From Aquibium oceanicum (lineage in GTDB: Bacteria; Pseudomonadota; Alphaproteobacteria; Rhizobiales; Rhizobiaceae): a DNA stretch of 64,000 bases. Positions within the stretch are counted from its first letter, which is position 1. Each line of letters begins with the position of its first letter. The translations under genes were made by a program, and so were the position numbers. The DNA lies in contig NZ_CP018172.1 of the NCBI RefSeq assembly GCF_001889605.1, positions 102,079-166,078 on the forward strand, given 5' to 3'. The notes beneath the pieces are model-generated. The model was not told where the DNA came from and searched no databases. It worked only from the letters and a program-made list of their open reading frames with translations. This document shows, piece after piece, positions 18,638-28,401 of the stretch.

Positions 18638-19006
18638 CTATCTCAGGTCAGCACAGTACGGCATGACGGTGAAGGCGATGGCGGAAAAGCTCACCGCAAC
18701 AGCCGAAAGGCCGCTCAGCATACGTGCCAGTATCTTGGTGAAGGATTGCTCGGAGCCGCCGGCATGCAGGAGATCATGTGCATACTCCGGAAACGCCGCA
18801 TGTCCGACAGTGAGAAGCCACGTGATGGCGGTACTTCCCCACAGAATTACCGATAGCCAGGAGACATCTACTATCGGCAGACGATTTCCCGCTTCGCAGA
18901 GCGAAGCGTGCGCGCCATAGACCACCAGGAAATGCGTCGCCCAGATCCACGGACCGAGGAGAACGGCGACGAGCGTACCTACCGTCGAGGGTGACCTGCC
19001 GCTCAT
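18638..19006 (-). CDS. Small membrane protein at the end of the oxidase operon
   Basis: 122 aa from ATG 19006, overlapping the end of the oxidase subunit I/III gene by 4 bp. Three hydrophobic segments (WIWATHFLVVYGAH, WLSVILWGSTAITWLLTV, GLSAVAVSFSAIAFTV). The position and coupling suggest an accessory or assembly subunit of the oxidase. Family not recognised. Confidence 0.6.
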   Translation of the reverse strand: MSGRSPSTVGTLVAVLLGPWIWATHFLVVYGAHASLCEAGNRLPIVDVSWLSVILWGSTAITWLLTVGHAAFPEYAHDLLHAGGSEQSFTKILARMLSGLSAVAVSFSAIAFTVMPYCADLR

Positions 19007-21537
19007 CCGACAAGCCTCGGGAAGCCATGGATGAGGAGCAGGCCCAATAGGCTCTGGCCTATCGCGTAGTAGCCAAGTAAGGCCACGTGATCGAAGCTGT
19101 TTCGCCACACGCGATCGGTGCGACCGACCATCAAGCGGACAGCAGCGTAGCCCGCCATCAGCACTATGGCGACGGCCAACTGCGCGGCGAGGACGCCCGC
19201 CATATAGACGATCGCCCCATAGGCGCTTGCACTGGGATCGAGTCCCGATGTTACATGGCCGTAGAGTTCGAGCCCCACGCCACCTGCTAGGAGCAGCGCG
19301 GCCCCAATGGTTGATAGAGCGGCCGGCAAACCATTGCCGCCAGGCTCGGGGAGAAGGCGGTTAGCGAGCATGAAGCCGCCGCCTCCAAGCAGAAACAGGA
19401 CCATAGAGCCGACCGGCATGACTAGAGGCGGAAGCCCTGCTCCTGCTTGTGGCCACACCTCGGACGAGACGGTCCACAAATACAGGTAAGAAAACACGTA
19501 GGCCAGGTAGAGAGAGGCGCTGACCAGCGTAAGCACGACTATCGACCAATAGGAGTGCGAGCCCGGCCCCGACATATACGTGGGAAGAGTGATGCCGCCG
19601 CCGATGGCGACCCTGCCCTTTCTCGGGCCCGGATCGAGTGGCCAGCCCCATACGATGATGAAGACGATGGCCAGTGCGCCGCAGATCGCAGCGATGGTGA
19701 CGGCCTTGATCGTCAGGAGCAGGAAAAAGGCCGCTGTGAACACGGCCGCAAGGACTTGGGGCCATCCAGGGCCCGGCATTTGAAGGACGTATTGCGGCTT
19801 GGCTTCGACCGCGGATGTGACCAACGTCTCCCGGCCTCCTGTCGGTGCATTAGGGAGGAAGTGGCCGCCCGCCTCTACTTCTTCGCTGAGCCCGGGCTGG
19901 TCCCAGAGTGGTTCCCTCGATGTGACAAGAGGGATGCTGCGGGTCGCATAGATGTCGTTCGGAAGCCACTCGAGTGTACCTGCATTCCAGACATTGCCAG
20001 GCGTCTTGCTACCAGTGCGGAAATTCAGTGCGAGGTCGATCAAAAACACCAGCACGCCGCCGGCGAGGATGAAAGCTCCGACGGTCGATATGCTATTGAG
20101 CACATCCCATCCGATGCTGCTCGGGTACGTCCATACCCGCCGGGGCATCCCTGCCAGACCCGTGATGTGCATGGGAAAGAAGGCCACGTTGAAGCCGATG
20201 AACATGAGCCAGAAGCACCACTTCCCGAGCCGCTCGCTCAACTGCTTCCGACTAAATGCAGGCGCCCAGTAGTAGAAAGTGGCAAACAGCGGAAAGACCA
20301 TGCCGCCCACCAGCACGTAGTGAAAATGGGCTACGACGAAGTAGGTATCATGCACTTGGAAATCGAATGGCACGACGGCAACCATCACACCGGTGAGCCC
20401 ACCAAGAGTGAAGATGAAAAGAAAGCCGAGGATGAAGAGCGACGGCGTCGTAATTCGCCAACGCTTTCGTCCAGCAGCCATGGTTGCAATCCAGGCAAAG
20501 ACCTGAATGCCCGATGGAATGGCCACGGCCATGCTCGCGGCGGAGAAGAACCCAAGACTGAGCCCCGGAATGCCCGTGGTGAACATGTGGTGCACCCATA
20601 GCCCGAACGAGAAGAAGCCGGTGGCAATGAGGGCGACAACGACGAACCGGTACCCTACCAGAGGCATCTGGGCCATCGTCGGGACCATCATCGAGACAAG
20701 CCCTGCTGCCGGCAGGAAGATGATATAGACCTCCGGGTGGCCGAAGAACCAGAACAGGTGCTGCCAGAGCAGCGCGTCGCCGCCGAGCGCGGCCGAAAAG
20801 AACGGCCAGCCGAATGCCCGCTCGAGTTCCAAAAGCATCGTGGCGAGGATCACGGCCGGAAACGCAAAAATGATCATCCCCGCAAAGATCAGCATCGTCC
20901 ATGCGAAGATCGGCATGCGGCTGAGCGTCATGCCGGGCGGCCGCGTCTTCAGGACGCCGACCACAATCTCGATCGCCCCCGCGATCGCCGAAATTTCGAT
21001 GAACCCTATGCCAAGAAGCCAGAAGTCGGCGTTGTCGCCGGGCGAGTATTCCGTGAGCGTCAGCGGTGGATACATGAACCAGCCGCCATACGGGGCGAGA
21101 TCGTAAAGAATCGTCGAGAAAAATACGAGGCCGCCAATCACATAAGCCCAGATGGCGAAGGCGCTGAGCCGCGGAAAAGGCAGATCGCGTGCTGCGAGCA
21201 TCTGCGGCAGCAGCAGTACGCCCAAGGCCTCCATCGCAGGCACGGCGAACAGGAACATCATGGTTGTGCCATGCATGGTAAAGAGCTGGTTGTAGAGGTT
21301 CTGGCTCACGAGCTCCTGGCCGCCGACTGCCAGTTGCGCGCGCATGATCAGCGCGAGAATGCCGGCGAGAATGAAGAACAGGAGGGCGATGCCGAGATAG
21401 AACAAGCCGATGACGGTATTGTTCACCGCCGTCGGCAGGCGCCGGCCTCTTGGGGTTGCCCAGATGCGCAGGAGCTCTTCCCGTTCCCCGTCGGGACGCG
21501 GCAACGGGCTTATGGGTTGGTTGATTTCGCTGCTCAT
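19003..21537 (-). CDS. Cytochrome c oxidase fused subunits I and III (caa3/CoxN type)
   Basis: 844 aa. Subunit I occupies about residues 30-560 with heme a His89 (FTMHGTTMMF), CuB His267 in GHPEVY with cross-linking Tyr271, CuB His316-317 (WVHHMF), and heme ligands His404/His406 (VAHFHYVL). The rest (about 590-844) is subunit III-like. Such I+III fusions occur in rhizobial CoxMNOP and bacterial caa3 oxidases. It reduces oxygen with electrons from cytochrome c in the inner membrane. Start overlaps the upstream exchanger stop. Confidence 0.92.
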   Translation of the reverse strand: MSSEINQPISPLPRPDGEREELLRIWATPRGRRLPTAVNNTVIGLFYLGIALLFFILAGILALIMRAQLAVGGQELVSQNLYNQLFTMHGTTMMFLFAVPAMEALGVLLLPQMLAARDLPFPRLSAFAIWAYVIGGLVFFSTILYDLAPYGGWFMYPPLTLTEYSPGDNADFWLLGIGFIEISAIAGAIEIVVGVLKTRPPGMTLSRMPIFAWTMLIFAGMIIFAFPAVILATMLLELERAFGWPFFSAALGGDALLWQHLFWFFGHPEVYIIFLPAAGLVSMMVPTMAQMPLVGYRFVVVALIATGFFSFGLWVHHMFTTGIPGLSLGFFSAASMAVAIPSGIQVFAWIATMAAGRKRWRITTPSLFILGFLFIFTLGGLTGVMVAVVPFDFQVHDTYFVVAHFHYVLVGGMVFPLFATFYYWAPAFSRKQLSERLGKWCFWLMFIGFNVAFFPMHITGLAGMPRRVWTYPSSIGWDVLNSISTVGAFILAGGVLVFLIDLALNFRTGSKTPGNVWNAGTLEWLPNDIYATRSIPLVTSREPLWDQPGLSEEVEAGGHFLPNAPTGGRETLVTSAVEAKPQYVLQMPGPGWPQVLAAVFTAAFFLLLTIKAVTIAAICGALAIVFIIVWGWPLDPGPRKGRVAIGGGITLPTYMSGPGSHSYWSIVVLTLVSASLYLAYVFSYLYLWTVSSEVWPQAGAGLPPLVMPVGSMVLFLLGGGGFMLANRLLPEPGGNGLPAALSTIGAALLLAGGVGLELYGHVTSGLDPSASAYGAIVYMAGVLAAQLAVAIVLMAGYAAVRLMVGRTDRVWRNSFDHVALLGYYAIGQSLLGLLLIHGFPRLVG

Positions 21538-22600
21538 AAGGCCCCACTGTCTCGCAGGAAATAAAACACCCCCAATCCGGCGAGATAGACGGCAAGAACG
21601 GCCGCCGAGTTATAGCCCATTCGGAAGATGGTGCGGTTGCGCCGCTCCGCGAGGCCGGCGATAAAGATTGTGGTCACGCTGATGGCGATGACCACGGCGA
21701 AGGTCTCAGACCGTCCCATCTCGTTCATGACTGCACCGTCTCCGCCGGTAAGGTCGATGAAAAATGGGAACGAGACATCAAACAGATTGGTGCCGAAGAC
21801 TCGGAGACCGCCATCGTGTAGAGCCCAGCCCGAACAGCGCTGAAGATAGTGTTCACCTCGGGCAGCGAAGTCGCTATCGTCAGGAACACCGTTCCAAATA
21901 AAGCTTTGGCCAAGACTGGTGGCTTGGGCTATAAAATCGGCCGTGCGTGAGAGGACGTAGCCGGCGATGATGATGACGGCTCCGGCGATGACTGCGCGCC
22001 ATATTGCCCATTTCAACGTCTTGTCTTGATCCTTCTGTGCGGCCTCCCGCGCGCGATTATCCTCCGCCTCCTTCGAGTTTTCGCTGTCATTGACTCGACA
22101 CGGCAGCTCGCCTTCCACCTGAGAGAGTACCACATGGCGACGCCCATCACGATGGCCAGCAGCCACAGCCACAGACCAGTCCACAGGATCGGCGTGTCGC
22201 CGACCACGATCGCGACGGTAACGATCGAGAGCCGCAGAATCTTGAATCCGCCTTGCAGGATGACGATCGGGTCGGGCAGAACATGGGTTAGCGCGCTGCG
22301 TCCAATCAGGGCGTTCGCGAGCGCGAGAATCGCGACCTGCATGGCGATTCCGCCGATTACCGAGTTGACGGCCAGGGCGGCGTCGCCGCTCACGGAGGAC
22401 GTAATCGCAACAGCCAGCTTAGGCAGGCTCGTCACACCTCCGAGCAAGAGCAGTCCGATGAGGGCTTGGCCAACGCCCGTTCGGTGACTGATGATATTGG
22501 CACAGCGCGTGATTTTGAAGCCCGCAATCCAGACCGTGACCGCCGCGAAGAGGAAGGCCAGGATGGCGAACCAGAGGCGCAATCCCGGAAAGCCAGGCAC
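21534..22600 (-). pseudogene. CaCA-family Na+/Ca2+ exchanger-like protein, multiple frameshifts
   Basis: GTG 22600 overlaps the coxB stop (TAGTG). About 350 aa if repaired. The first half has the alpha-1-like motif GGVTSLPKLAVAITSSVSGD; the second half has the alpha-2-like motif TIATSLPEVNTIFSAVRAG followed by FGTNLFDVSFPFF. Frames change near 22100, 21905 (extra T in ATTTGG) and 21815 (one base missing). An exchanger inside a terminal oxidase operon is unusual. Both repeats are recognisable, so the breaks may be sequencing errors. Confidence 0.7.
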
Positions 22601-23552
22601 TACTTGAGGCTTTCCAGGTATGCGGCGAGTTCCGCGAGTTCGCCAGAGGACAGGATATCGTACTGAGGCATCGCATTGCCCGGCTTGATATGCTGGGTGT
22701 TGGCAATCCATCGGACGAAGGCTTCGGCGTCGTTGGGCAAGGTACCGGCCGCCAGGGACAGGCGGCCGCCCACGTGAGTCAGGTCTGGCCCGATCGTTCC
22801 GAAGGAACCGCCGCCGCGCACGGTGTGGCAGGCACCGCAGCCCTGCACCTTAAATAGTTCGGCGCCCGCCCGGATGGCGGCGAGCGTCTCCTCATCCAGA
22901 CGCTGGCTCGGCGGAACGCGCGGGCCGGACTCCTTGCTGCTCCACGCAGCAAACTCCTCCGCGGAACTGCTCACCACATGGAACGCCATGAACGCATGGG
23001 CGCCGCCGCAATACTCCGCGCACTGGCCGCGGGAGATACCCTCCTCGGTCGCCGTGACGGTCATGGTGTTGATTCGGCCGGGAATCATGTCGAGCTTTCC
23101 CGCCAATGCCGGAGCCCAGAAGCTATGAATGACGTCGGCGGTGGTCAGCGCCAGTTCGACCGGTTCGCCCACTGGAAGCCGAAGCTCGTTGGCCGTCTCG
23201 AAGCGTGTGCCGTCCGGAAACTCATAAACGATGCGCCACCACCACATCTTCCCTGTGATCGAAACGCGGATCGAAATCTCGCCGGCACTGCCGGAGTCCG
23301 CACGACCAGACATCACGCTGAGGCCGGTAGCGAGCAGCGCAGTAAGGACGACCACAGGAAATACCAGCCCCCGATGATAATGAGTCCTTCGCGCGAGAGG
23401 GGGGTTCGGACCCTGTCATTGCCGAAGATCGCCAATGCGGCGAAGGCCATCACTCCAGCCAGGATGAGTCCACCGCCGACCGTCATGATCATCAGAAGCG
23501 TGTACGCTTCCGATGCTTCCAGTCCGAGCGGCAGCAAGGCTGACTGGTTCAT
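22600..23552 (-). pseudogene. Cytochrome c oxidase subunit II with fused cytochrome c domain, one-base frameshift
   Basis: About 317 aa if repaired. The N-terminal helix (YTLLMIMTVGGGLILAGVMA) and second helix flank the break at the C run 23368-23372, where one more base restores IIIGGLVFPVVVLTALLATG. The CuA site is intact (QCAEYCGGAHAFMAFHV), preceded by HSFWAP. A C-terminal c-type domain carries CGACH and distal Met in GNAMPQYD. This is the caa3/CoxM layout accepting electrons directly. Start overlaps the upstream cytochrome stop (ATGA). Confidence 0.88.
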
Positions 23553-24667
23553 GGTGCTGACTCCGAACCGGTGCCGAACATGCCTGGGGGCAGCGTCGAC
23601 AAATAGGCCGAGACGGCATCGATATCGGCATCGGTCATACGCTCCGCAATGGTGGTCATGATCCGGCCATAGCCGCTCCCGTTGCGAATGCCCTTGCGGA
23701 AGACCTGGAGCTGCGTTGAGAGGAACACGGTCGTCTGACCCGCCAGTTGTGGAAACTGGGGATTGGCTGCGGTGTGACAGGCGGCGCAGGACGGGACGTT
23801 CTGGCCGGGCAGGCCGGCGGAAAAGATTTTGGCTCCCCTGGAGACGTCTTCCGACGCCTCTCCTGCCGGGGCCGGCGGGGGAGCGGCTGCATAAACCTCG
23901 GTAAGCGCGTCCATTGTCGTATCGTCAAGGCCGGAAGCAACGAGTTCCATGTAGCCACTCGGGCGCGTACCGCTCTGATATTCTTCGAGCGAGCGACGCA
24001 GGTAGCTTGCGCTCTGCGCTGAAAGAAACGGGACGAGGTTCGATCTCGGCGGCTCACCCGGAAGGCCGTGGCAGCGGGCGCACACTTCGATAACTGCGCG
24101 CCCTGTGCTCAGCGAAAAGCCCGGAGTGCTACTGCGGTCGCTCGTGAGCCGTCGGTACTCGTCGGGTCCGAGGCTTGGCAACCGCTCCAGGAAGGCCACG
24201 AGCGGCCACACCTCATCCTCGCGTTCGTAGGCGATCCATGCGGGCATTCCCGTGTATTTCTGACCGTTGCGAACGATCCAGAAGAGTTCCCGTGGGGACC
24301 ATTTCTCCGACACCCAAGTGAGGGGCGGCGGTGCGGGCAGCATGGCGTCCCCAACTCGCGATCCGGTCCACCCAGGCGCCTTATGACACGCAGCGCACCC
24401 AAGTTGGTACTGCACTGCACCCAGCGTAACCAGTTCTGCGTCGTCGAGGTTATCGGGAGCCGGGGGGACGGAATTGCTCTGATACTGTATCGACTGCCGC
24501 CGGATTTGTGCGAGCAGCCACGTCGTCACCTCGAAATGCGGTTTCTGTGCCGATACATTGTAGAAGCCTGACCAAACAAAGATCGTAGCGAAGACGGCCA
24601 CAATCGCGGTTGCAATGGCGATCGCCTTCCAAAACTCGACCAGAGACAATTTATTGGATTCAGCCAT
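23549..24667 (-). CDS. Membrane-anchored tri-heme c-type cytochrome
   Basis: 372 aa from ATG 24667. One N-terminal membrane segment (AIAIATAIVAVFATIFVW) then three CxxCH sites: CAACH, CARCH and CAACH. It probably feeds electrons to the caa3-like oxidase whose genes follow, each overlapping the next by a few bases. No frameshift seen. Confidence 0.88.
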   Translation of the reverse strand: MAESNKLSLVEFWKAIAIATAIVAVFATIFVWSGFYNVSAQKPHFEVTTWLLAQIRRQSIQYQSNSVPPAPDNLDDAELVTLGAVQYQLGCAACHKAPGWTGSRVGDAMLPAPPPLTWVSEKWSPRELFWIVRNGQKYTGMPAWIAYEREDEVWPLVAFLERLPSLGPDEYRRLTSDRSSTPGFSLSTGRAVIEVCARCHGLPGEPPRSNLVPFLSAQSASYLRRSLEEYQSGTRPSGYMELVASGLDDTTMDALTEVYAAAPPPAPAGEASEDVSRGAKIFSAGLPGQNVPSCAACHTAANPQFPQLAGQTTVFLSTQLQVFRKGIRNGSGYGRIMTTIAERMTDADIDAVSAYLSTLPPGMFGTGSESAP

Positions 24668-25250
24668 GAGGTGCCCGACGCTGAAGCACGCCCACCCATC
24701 GCGCAGCAATGAACACGCCGGTGCCCAGGTAGCTTAGCGGGCACGCGACCACCATGAGCAGTCCGGCGAGTTGCTGATCTTCCAGCCCCGACATGGCGCC
24801 GGTTGCCCCCCCACCGTGCCCTGCGCCGAGCTGATAAAGGTCACGACCGGCGAAGATGAGAAGAATGCCAAGCAGGCAAAACAGCTTGCTGGTGAAAAGA
24901 AGCAGCCCGATCGATAGCCACTTTTGATCCTCCGAAATCGCGAGCACAGCACGCCAGAACCACAGCGCTGAAACGAACAGACTTGCCTGCATCATCATGT
25001 GAAGGGTGCTGCTTCCGATCGCCTGGGAAAGCACAGGAGGCGCATGCCAAGACCACAAAAGGACTACCTGAACGACAGCCGCCGCGACGGGCCACTTGCG
25101 GAGCGGGAAGGGCATATGTCGCCCGAGGCCGGAAGCTGCGGCGAGCGCCACAACGTTCATCAAAAAGATGTGCTGGCCCATTTGCAGGGCCAGCGGCCCA
25201 ACCGTGGACAAGATACCGCCTCGAAATATTGAACCAACGTCGCACGCTCG
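24660..25250 (-). pseudogene. ctaG: CtaG_caa3-type oxidase assembly protein, 5' truncated
   Basis: About 190 residues of membrane protein remain: QMGQHIFLMNVVALAAASG (QH motif of CtaG), then VVQVVLLWSWHAPPVLSQAI and AGLLMVVACPLSYLGTGVF. CtaG helps insert copper into the oxidase. The N-terminal part is replaced at about 25250 by an IS66 transposase remnant in the same orientation, so the reading frame runs from transposase debris into ctaG. The oxidase operon has therefore also lost its natural upstream region. The exact join is uncertain by some tens of bases. Confidence 0.75.
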
Positions 25251-25523
25251 GAACTGTTCCGGCCACGGTCTTGAATGTGCAAGGGCGCAGGCCCAGGGCA
25301 GGAGTTGTCGAGCTTGTTCTGCGGCGGCCGGCGACGATGCGGGTGATGACCTCGGCGAGGGAGGCGTACGGTTCGACACTCTTGGTTTGCGGTTTTTACA
25401 CGCGATGCGATCGTCGCCCCAGCGCCCGCCACCGCCGTCGGAACCGCGGAGCGCATTTTTTTGATTGAGGGCAATTGGCCTGATCGAAAGTTCGAACACG
25501 TCCGAGCCGATCTCGACGCGACC
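25250..25523 (-). pseudogene. tnpC: IS66 TnpC C-terminal fragment
   Basis: Minus-strand reading GRVEIGSDVFELSIRPIALN then NQKNALRGSDGGG, and later LLPWACALAHS, matches the last ~85 residues of the intact TnpC at 42276-43805. Frames drift. It is the continuation of the fragment at 27601-27985, split by the IS3 element. Confidence 0.85.
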
Positions 25524-25604
25524 TGCTCTGACCCCTGAAAACTGGATCGTTCGAAACTGGAGTTTTCCGCGCTAACATCCCTTGGCTGGGAGGAGCGGAA
25601 GGCG

Positions 25605-25863
25605 ATGAAGGCATCGAAGTTTTCTGACGCGCAGAAGGCGTTCATTTTGAAGCAGGGAGCCGATGGGATCCCGGTGGCGGAAATCTGTCGTCGTGCGGGG
25701 ATCAGCCAGGCGACCTACTTCAACTGGAAGAGGAAGTACGATGGGCTGCTCCGACCGAGATGAAGCGGCTGAAGCAGCTTGAGGACGAGAACGGAAAGCT
25801 CAGGAAGCTGGTCGCCGATTCCTCCCTGGACAAGGAAATGCTGCAGGACGTCATCCGCCGAAA
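25605..25863 (+). pseudogene. IS3-family OrfA (IS407 group), frameshifted
   Basis: Reads MKASKFSDAQKAFILKQGAD, GISQATYFNWKRKYDGLL (HTH), then after a one-base loss near 25751 TEMKRLKQLEDENGKLRKLV (leucine-zipper region) and SLDKEMLQDVIRR. The 3' end is interrupted by the IS1111-type insertion at about 25864. Confidence 0.85.
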
Positions 25864-25866
25864 TGT

Positions 25867-27208
25867 ATGGTCCGCTCCGTCCTTGCAAGGCTTTTGGATC
25901 TCGTAACGAGCACAGTCTGCTTAAATGTATCCGGCCTCACGCGAGTGGGCTGCTGTTGCAGCCAGGCCAAGATGAGATACGCGCGCGCTGTTCCTGGATA
26001 ACTTGATCGTGCTTGAGCACGCTTTCGGCAGGAAGGCTTACAGTGCGCCGATCAACTGTCTCGTCATCGTCTCCTCGAACCTCGCAGTCTGTCGACCATG
26101 AACCTACGCTGTCACGGGTTCACGACGTTCGTAGATCGCTCCCGGCCGATTGAGGATCACCCATGCGACGCGTGCGACTTTGGCCGCAAGCGCGACAGTG
26201 ACCTTGTTTACGTGCATCCTCTTTTGAAGTCTGTCGATCCAGGCACCAAGGCGGTCTCGGCTTCGATCGAGGTGCATGACGCATGATCGGGCACCGTGGA
26301 TCAGCAGGCGCCGAAGATAGTGATTGCCACGTCGACTGATGCCCAAAAGGGTGGACTTCCCACCGGTCGAGTGCTGGCGCGGAACGAGCCCCAACCATGC
26401 AGCCATATCGCGGGCCGATCGGAATTGCCGACCATCTCCAGCTGACGCCAGGATCGCGGTAGCCGCAAGTGGTCCGATGCCCGGCACCGTCATCAATCGG
26501 CGGGATCGTTCGTCCTGGGCGGCATTGGCTTCGATCTCACGGGTCACCGCGGCTATACGCTCTTCGAGGCGACGCAAATCGTCGAACAGATCAGCCAGAA
26601 GCCGTCGCATCATCGGCGTCAGATCGTTCTCCTCGTTGACCAGTACGCGCGGCATGTCAGCCTTAAACTTGCCGATGCCCTGGTGGATCGCAACGCCAAA
26701 CTCGATGCACATCGCCCGCATCTGACAGACCAGCCGAGTTCGGCTGGCGACCATTCGATCACGGATTCGGTGAAGTGCCTGCAGCTCGGCCTGAGCGGCA
26801 GTCTTGATCTCGACAAAGCGCATCGTCGGCCGTGTTACCGCCTCCGCGATTGCTGCGGCGTCGATAATGTCGTTCTTGTTCGACTTTACATAAGGCTTCA
26901 CGAACTGCGCAGGGATAATGCGAACCCGGTGTCCGAATGCCTGCAGATGGCGCGCCAGCCACTGCGATCCCGGACAGGCCTCCATGCCGATCAGTGCTGG
27001 CGCTGCAACTCTGAAGAACTGCAAGATAGTATCTCTCCGGAGTTTCCAGTTGCCGATGATTGCACCGTCGGCATCCGCGCCTGCGATGTGGAAGATGTTC
27101 TTGCCGAGATCGATACCGTAGACCGCGGCGTTCGTAGGTTTGCGATGTGCCATGATCACTCCTCCTGTCTGCATCGCCATCGTCGCATCGGTGGACGGAG
27201 CGGACCAT
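25867..27208. mobile_element. IS110-family, IS1111-type insertion sequence
   Basis: A perfect 16-bp inverted repeat, 25867-25882 and 27193-27208 (ATGGTCCGCTCCGTCC and its complement), brackets the transposase. Subterminal inverted repeats distinguish the IS1111 subgroup from other IS110 elements. It lies between orfA and orfB of the IS3 element, so it inserted into it. Confidence 0.8.
26104..27153 (-). CDS. IS110-family (IS1111 subgroup) transposase
   Basis: 349 aa from ATG 27153, which has an excellent RBS (AGGAGGAGTG). N-terminal DEDD domain with AVYGIDLGKNIFHIAGADADG and MEACPGSQWLARHL; C-terminal transposase_20 region with LMTVPGIGPLAATAILASAG and GLVPRQHSTGGKSTLLGISR. It is intact, so this is probably the youngest layer of the nested insertions. 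Confidence 0.93.
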   Translation of the reverse strand: MAHRKPTNAAVYGIDLGKNIFHIAGADADGAIIGNWKLRRDTILQFFRVAAPALIGMEACPGSQWLARHLQAFGHRVRIIPAQFVKPYVKSNKNDIIDAAAIAEAVTRPTMRFVEIKTAAQAELQALHRIRDRMVASRTRLVCQMRAMCIEFGVAIHQGIGKFKADMPRVLVNEENDLTPMMRRLLADLFDDLRRLEERIAAVTREIEANAAQDERSRRLMTVPGIGPLAATAILASAGDGRQFRSARDMAAWLGLVPRQHSTGGKSTLLGISRRGNHYLRRLLIHGARSCVMHLDRSRDRLGAWIDRLQKRMHVNKVTVALAAKVARVAWVILNRPGAIYERREPVTA

Positions 27209-27212
27209 CTCA

Positions 27213-27498
27213 TTAACTGTGAGGCAAACGCGAGCTGGTGGCGCAGACCTGTGGTGAGTGGAACGTGTCGATCCGGCGAGCCTGCCGGATCTTGGAGTTC
27301 GACACGTCGACCTACCACTACAAGTCCGGCCGCCGCATCAGGCCGGCATCGAGGCTCGGATCAGGGACATCTGCGCAACGCGTGTCCGCTACGGCTACCG
27401 GCAGATACTACAACGAGGTCCGCGCGTACGGGGCGATCGGGCACAAGGTCCCGATCTCGTTGCTCGATCCCGATGGCGTCACCACCCCGCCATCGTGA
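27213..27498 (+). pseudogene. IS3-family OrfB, internally deleted
   Basis: N-terminal part SIRRACRILEFDTSTYHYKS and ICATRVRYGY is followed almost directly by the C-terminal end YNEVRAYGAIGHKVPISLLD ending at GVTTPPS. The DDE core between them is missing. It continues the orfA fragment on the other side of the IS1111-type insertion. Confidence 0.8.
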
Positions 27499-27600
27499 AA
27501 AAGCCGGGAAACTATACCTTCCGGCGGTCCAAGGAATGGGGTCGGAGCACAAACGGCCGAGGCTCTAACCGCCACTGGATGAAAGTTCAGTGGCAGGTCA

Positions 27601-27985
27601 GACCGTCGTCGAGGAAGCGACCGAGTCAAGCCCAGCGCGAGAGCGGGTTTGCTTTGATGAGTTGCTCGTCTGGCTGACCAGGGCAAGCTTCTCGCGCAGT
27701 AATGACTGGAGGAAATCGATGACGAGTCTCTTTTCTCTTGACGCCCGGTTCACCGCTCTTCGGGCAAGCGTCCTCGTATCTCTCCTTGATCCTTTAGAGC
27801 CCGGCGGTGTGCCGGAGCGCCTCCGTTGCGGTCGGCGCGGGTCGGGCCGCGCCAGTTCGTGGAAGCCGCGACACGCGCGCTACACGCAGAAAGCCAAGCT
27901 CACGGCGCTACGTCGGACCAGCGCTAGGTATCGGGCGTAGCCGTCGTCCTACAGTACCCCGACGAAGACTTGAAGGCGCCGGACT
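27601..27985 (-). pseudogene. tnpC: IS66 TnpC internal fragment
   Basis: Nucleotide-level similarity on the minus strand to about residues 290-424 of the intact TnpC at 42276-43805 (for example around GTCGTCGAGGAAGCG and AGAAAGCCAAGCTCACGGC). Several indels break the frame. With 25250-25523 it forms one IS66 remnant split by the IS3 element. Confidence 0.8.
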
Positions 27986-27989
27986 CAGG

Positions 27990-28163
27990 CTAATGCCCAT
28001 GCATAAGATACGAAGCGGCCATGATGTCCGCTCGGCGAGCTGACTCCTCCACCTCCAACTCTTTCTTGGCTTCTTCCCAGTGATCCTTTTCACGTTCGGG
28101 GGCACCTCCTTGGCGCTGCGCAATCTTGCGAGCACGCTCCCTGATTTGTTCGACGGTAACCAT
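27990..28163 (-). CDS. DUF2934 small protein
   Basis: 57 aa. It begins MVTVEQIRERARKIAQRQGG, continues with EKDHWEEAKKEL and ends MAASYLMHGH. This is the short DUF2934 pattern (IRxRA...W..A..EL) common in Rhizobiales and often near stress or mobile genes. An AAAGG motif lies about 11 bases upstream of ATG 28163. The stop is 5 bp from the IS66 remnant. Function unknown. Confidence 0.7.
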   Translation of the reverse strand: MVTVEQIRERARKIAQRQGGAPEREKDHWEEAKKELEVEESARRADIMAASYLMHGH

Positions 28164-28401
28164 GTGAGATGCCTTTCATGGATCGTTCAAACGGATGAAA
28201 ATCTAACTTAAATCAACTCTCAATTGCAATCACCGATACTGACCAACTGTTGGAAGGCAGCAAAACGGCCGCTTGCCGGCGCCGCCACACCATGGAGGCG
28301 GTCACACTTGCACCGCTCGGACCCAACCTGTTCGCCGTCACCAAGCTCGGCGTCTGCGGTGTCGTCGCGGATTACGAGAGCGACATGCTCGCCTTCGGAG
28401 A

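Larger units (their letters stand above)
25524..27600. mobile_element. IS3-family (IS407 group) element, degenerate, inserted in IS66
   Basis: Left end near TGCTCTGACCCCTGAAAAC (25524) and right end near TTCAGTGGCAGGTCA (27600) are related inverted ends. The 4-bp sequence GACC occurs on both sides (25520-25523 and 27601-27604), matching the 4-bp duplication typical of IS407-group elements. Inside: orfA, part of orfB, and an inserted IS1111-type element. Confidence 0.7.

Noticed and set aside
19447..20601. Long open frame on the plus strand opposite cytochrome oxidase subunit I
   Set aside because: Composition-driven antisense frame; the minus strand encodes a full oxidase with all metal ligands.
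28250..28400. Possible gene reading LAPLGPNLFAVTKLGVCGVV
   Set aside because: Short, unrecognised and followed immediately by the ccdA scrap; not enough to call.
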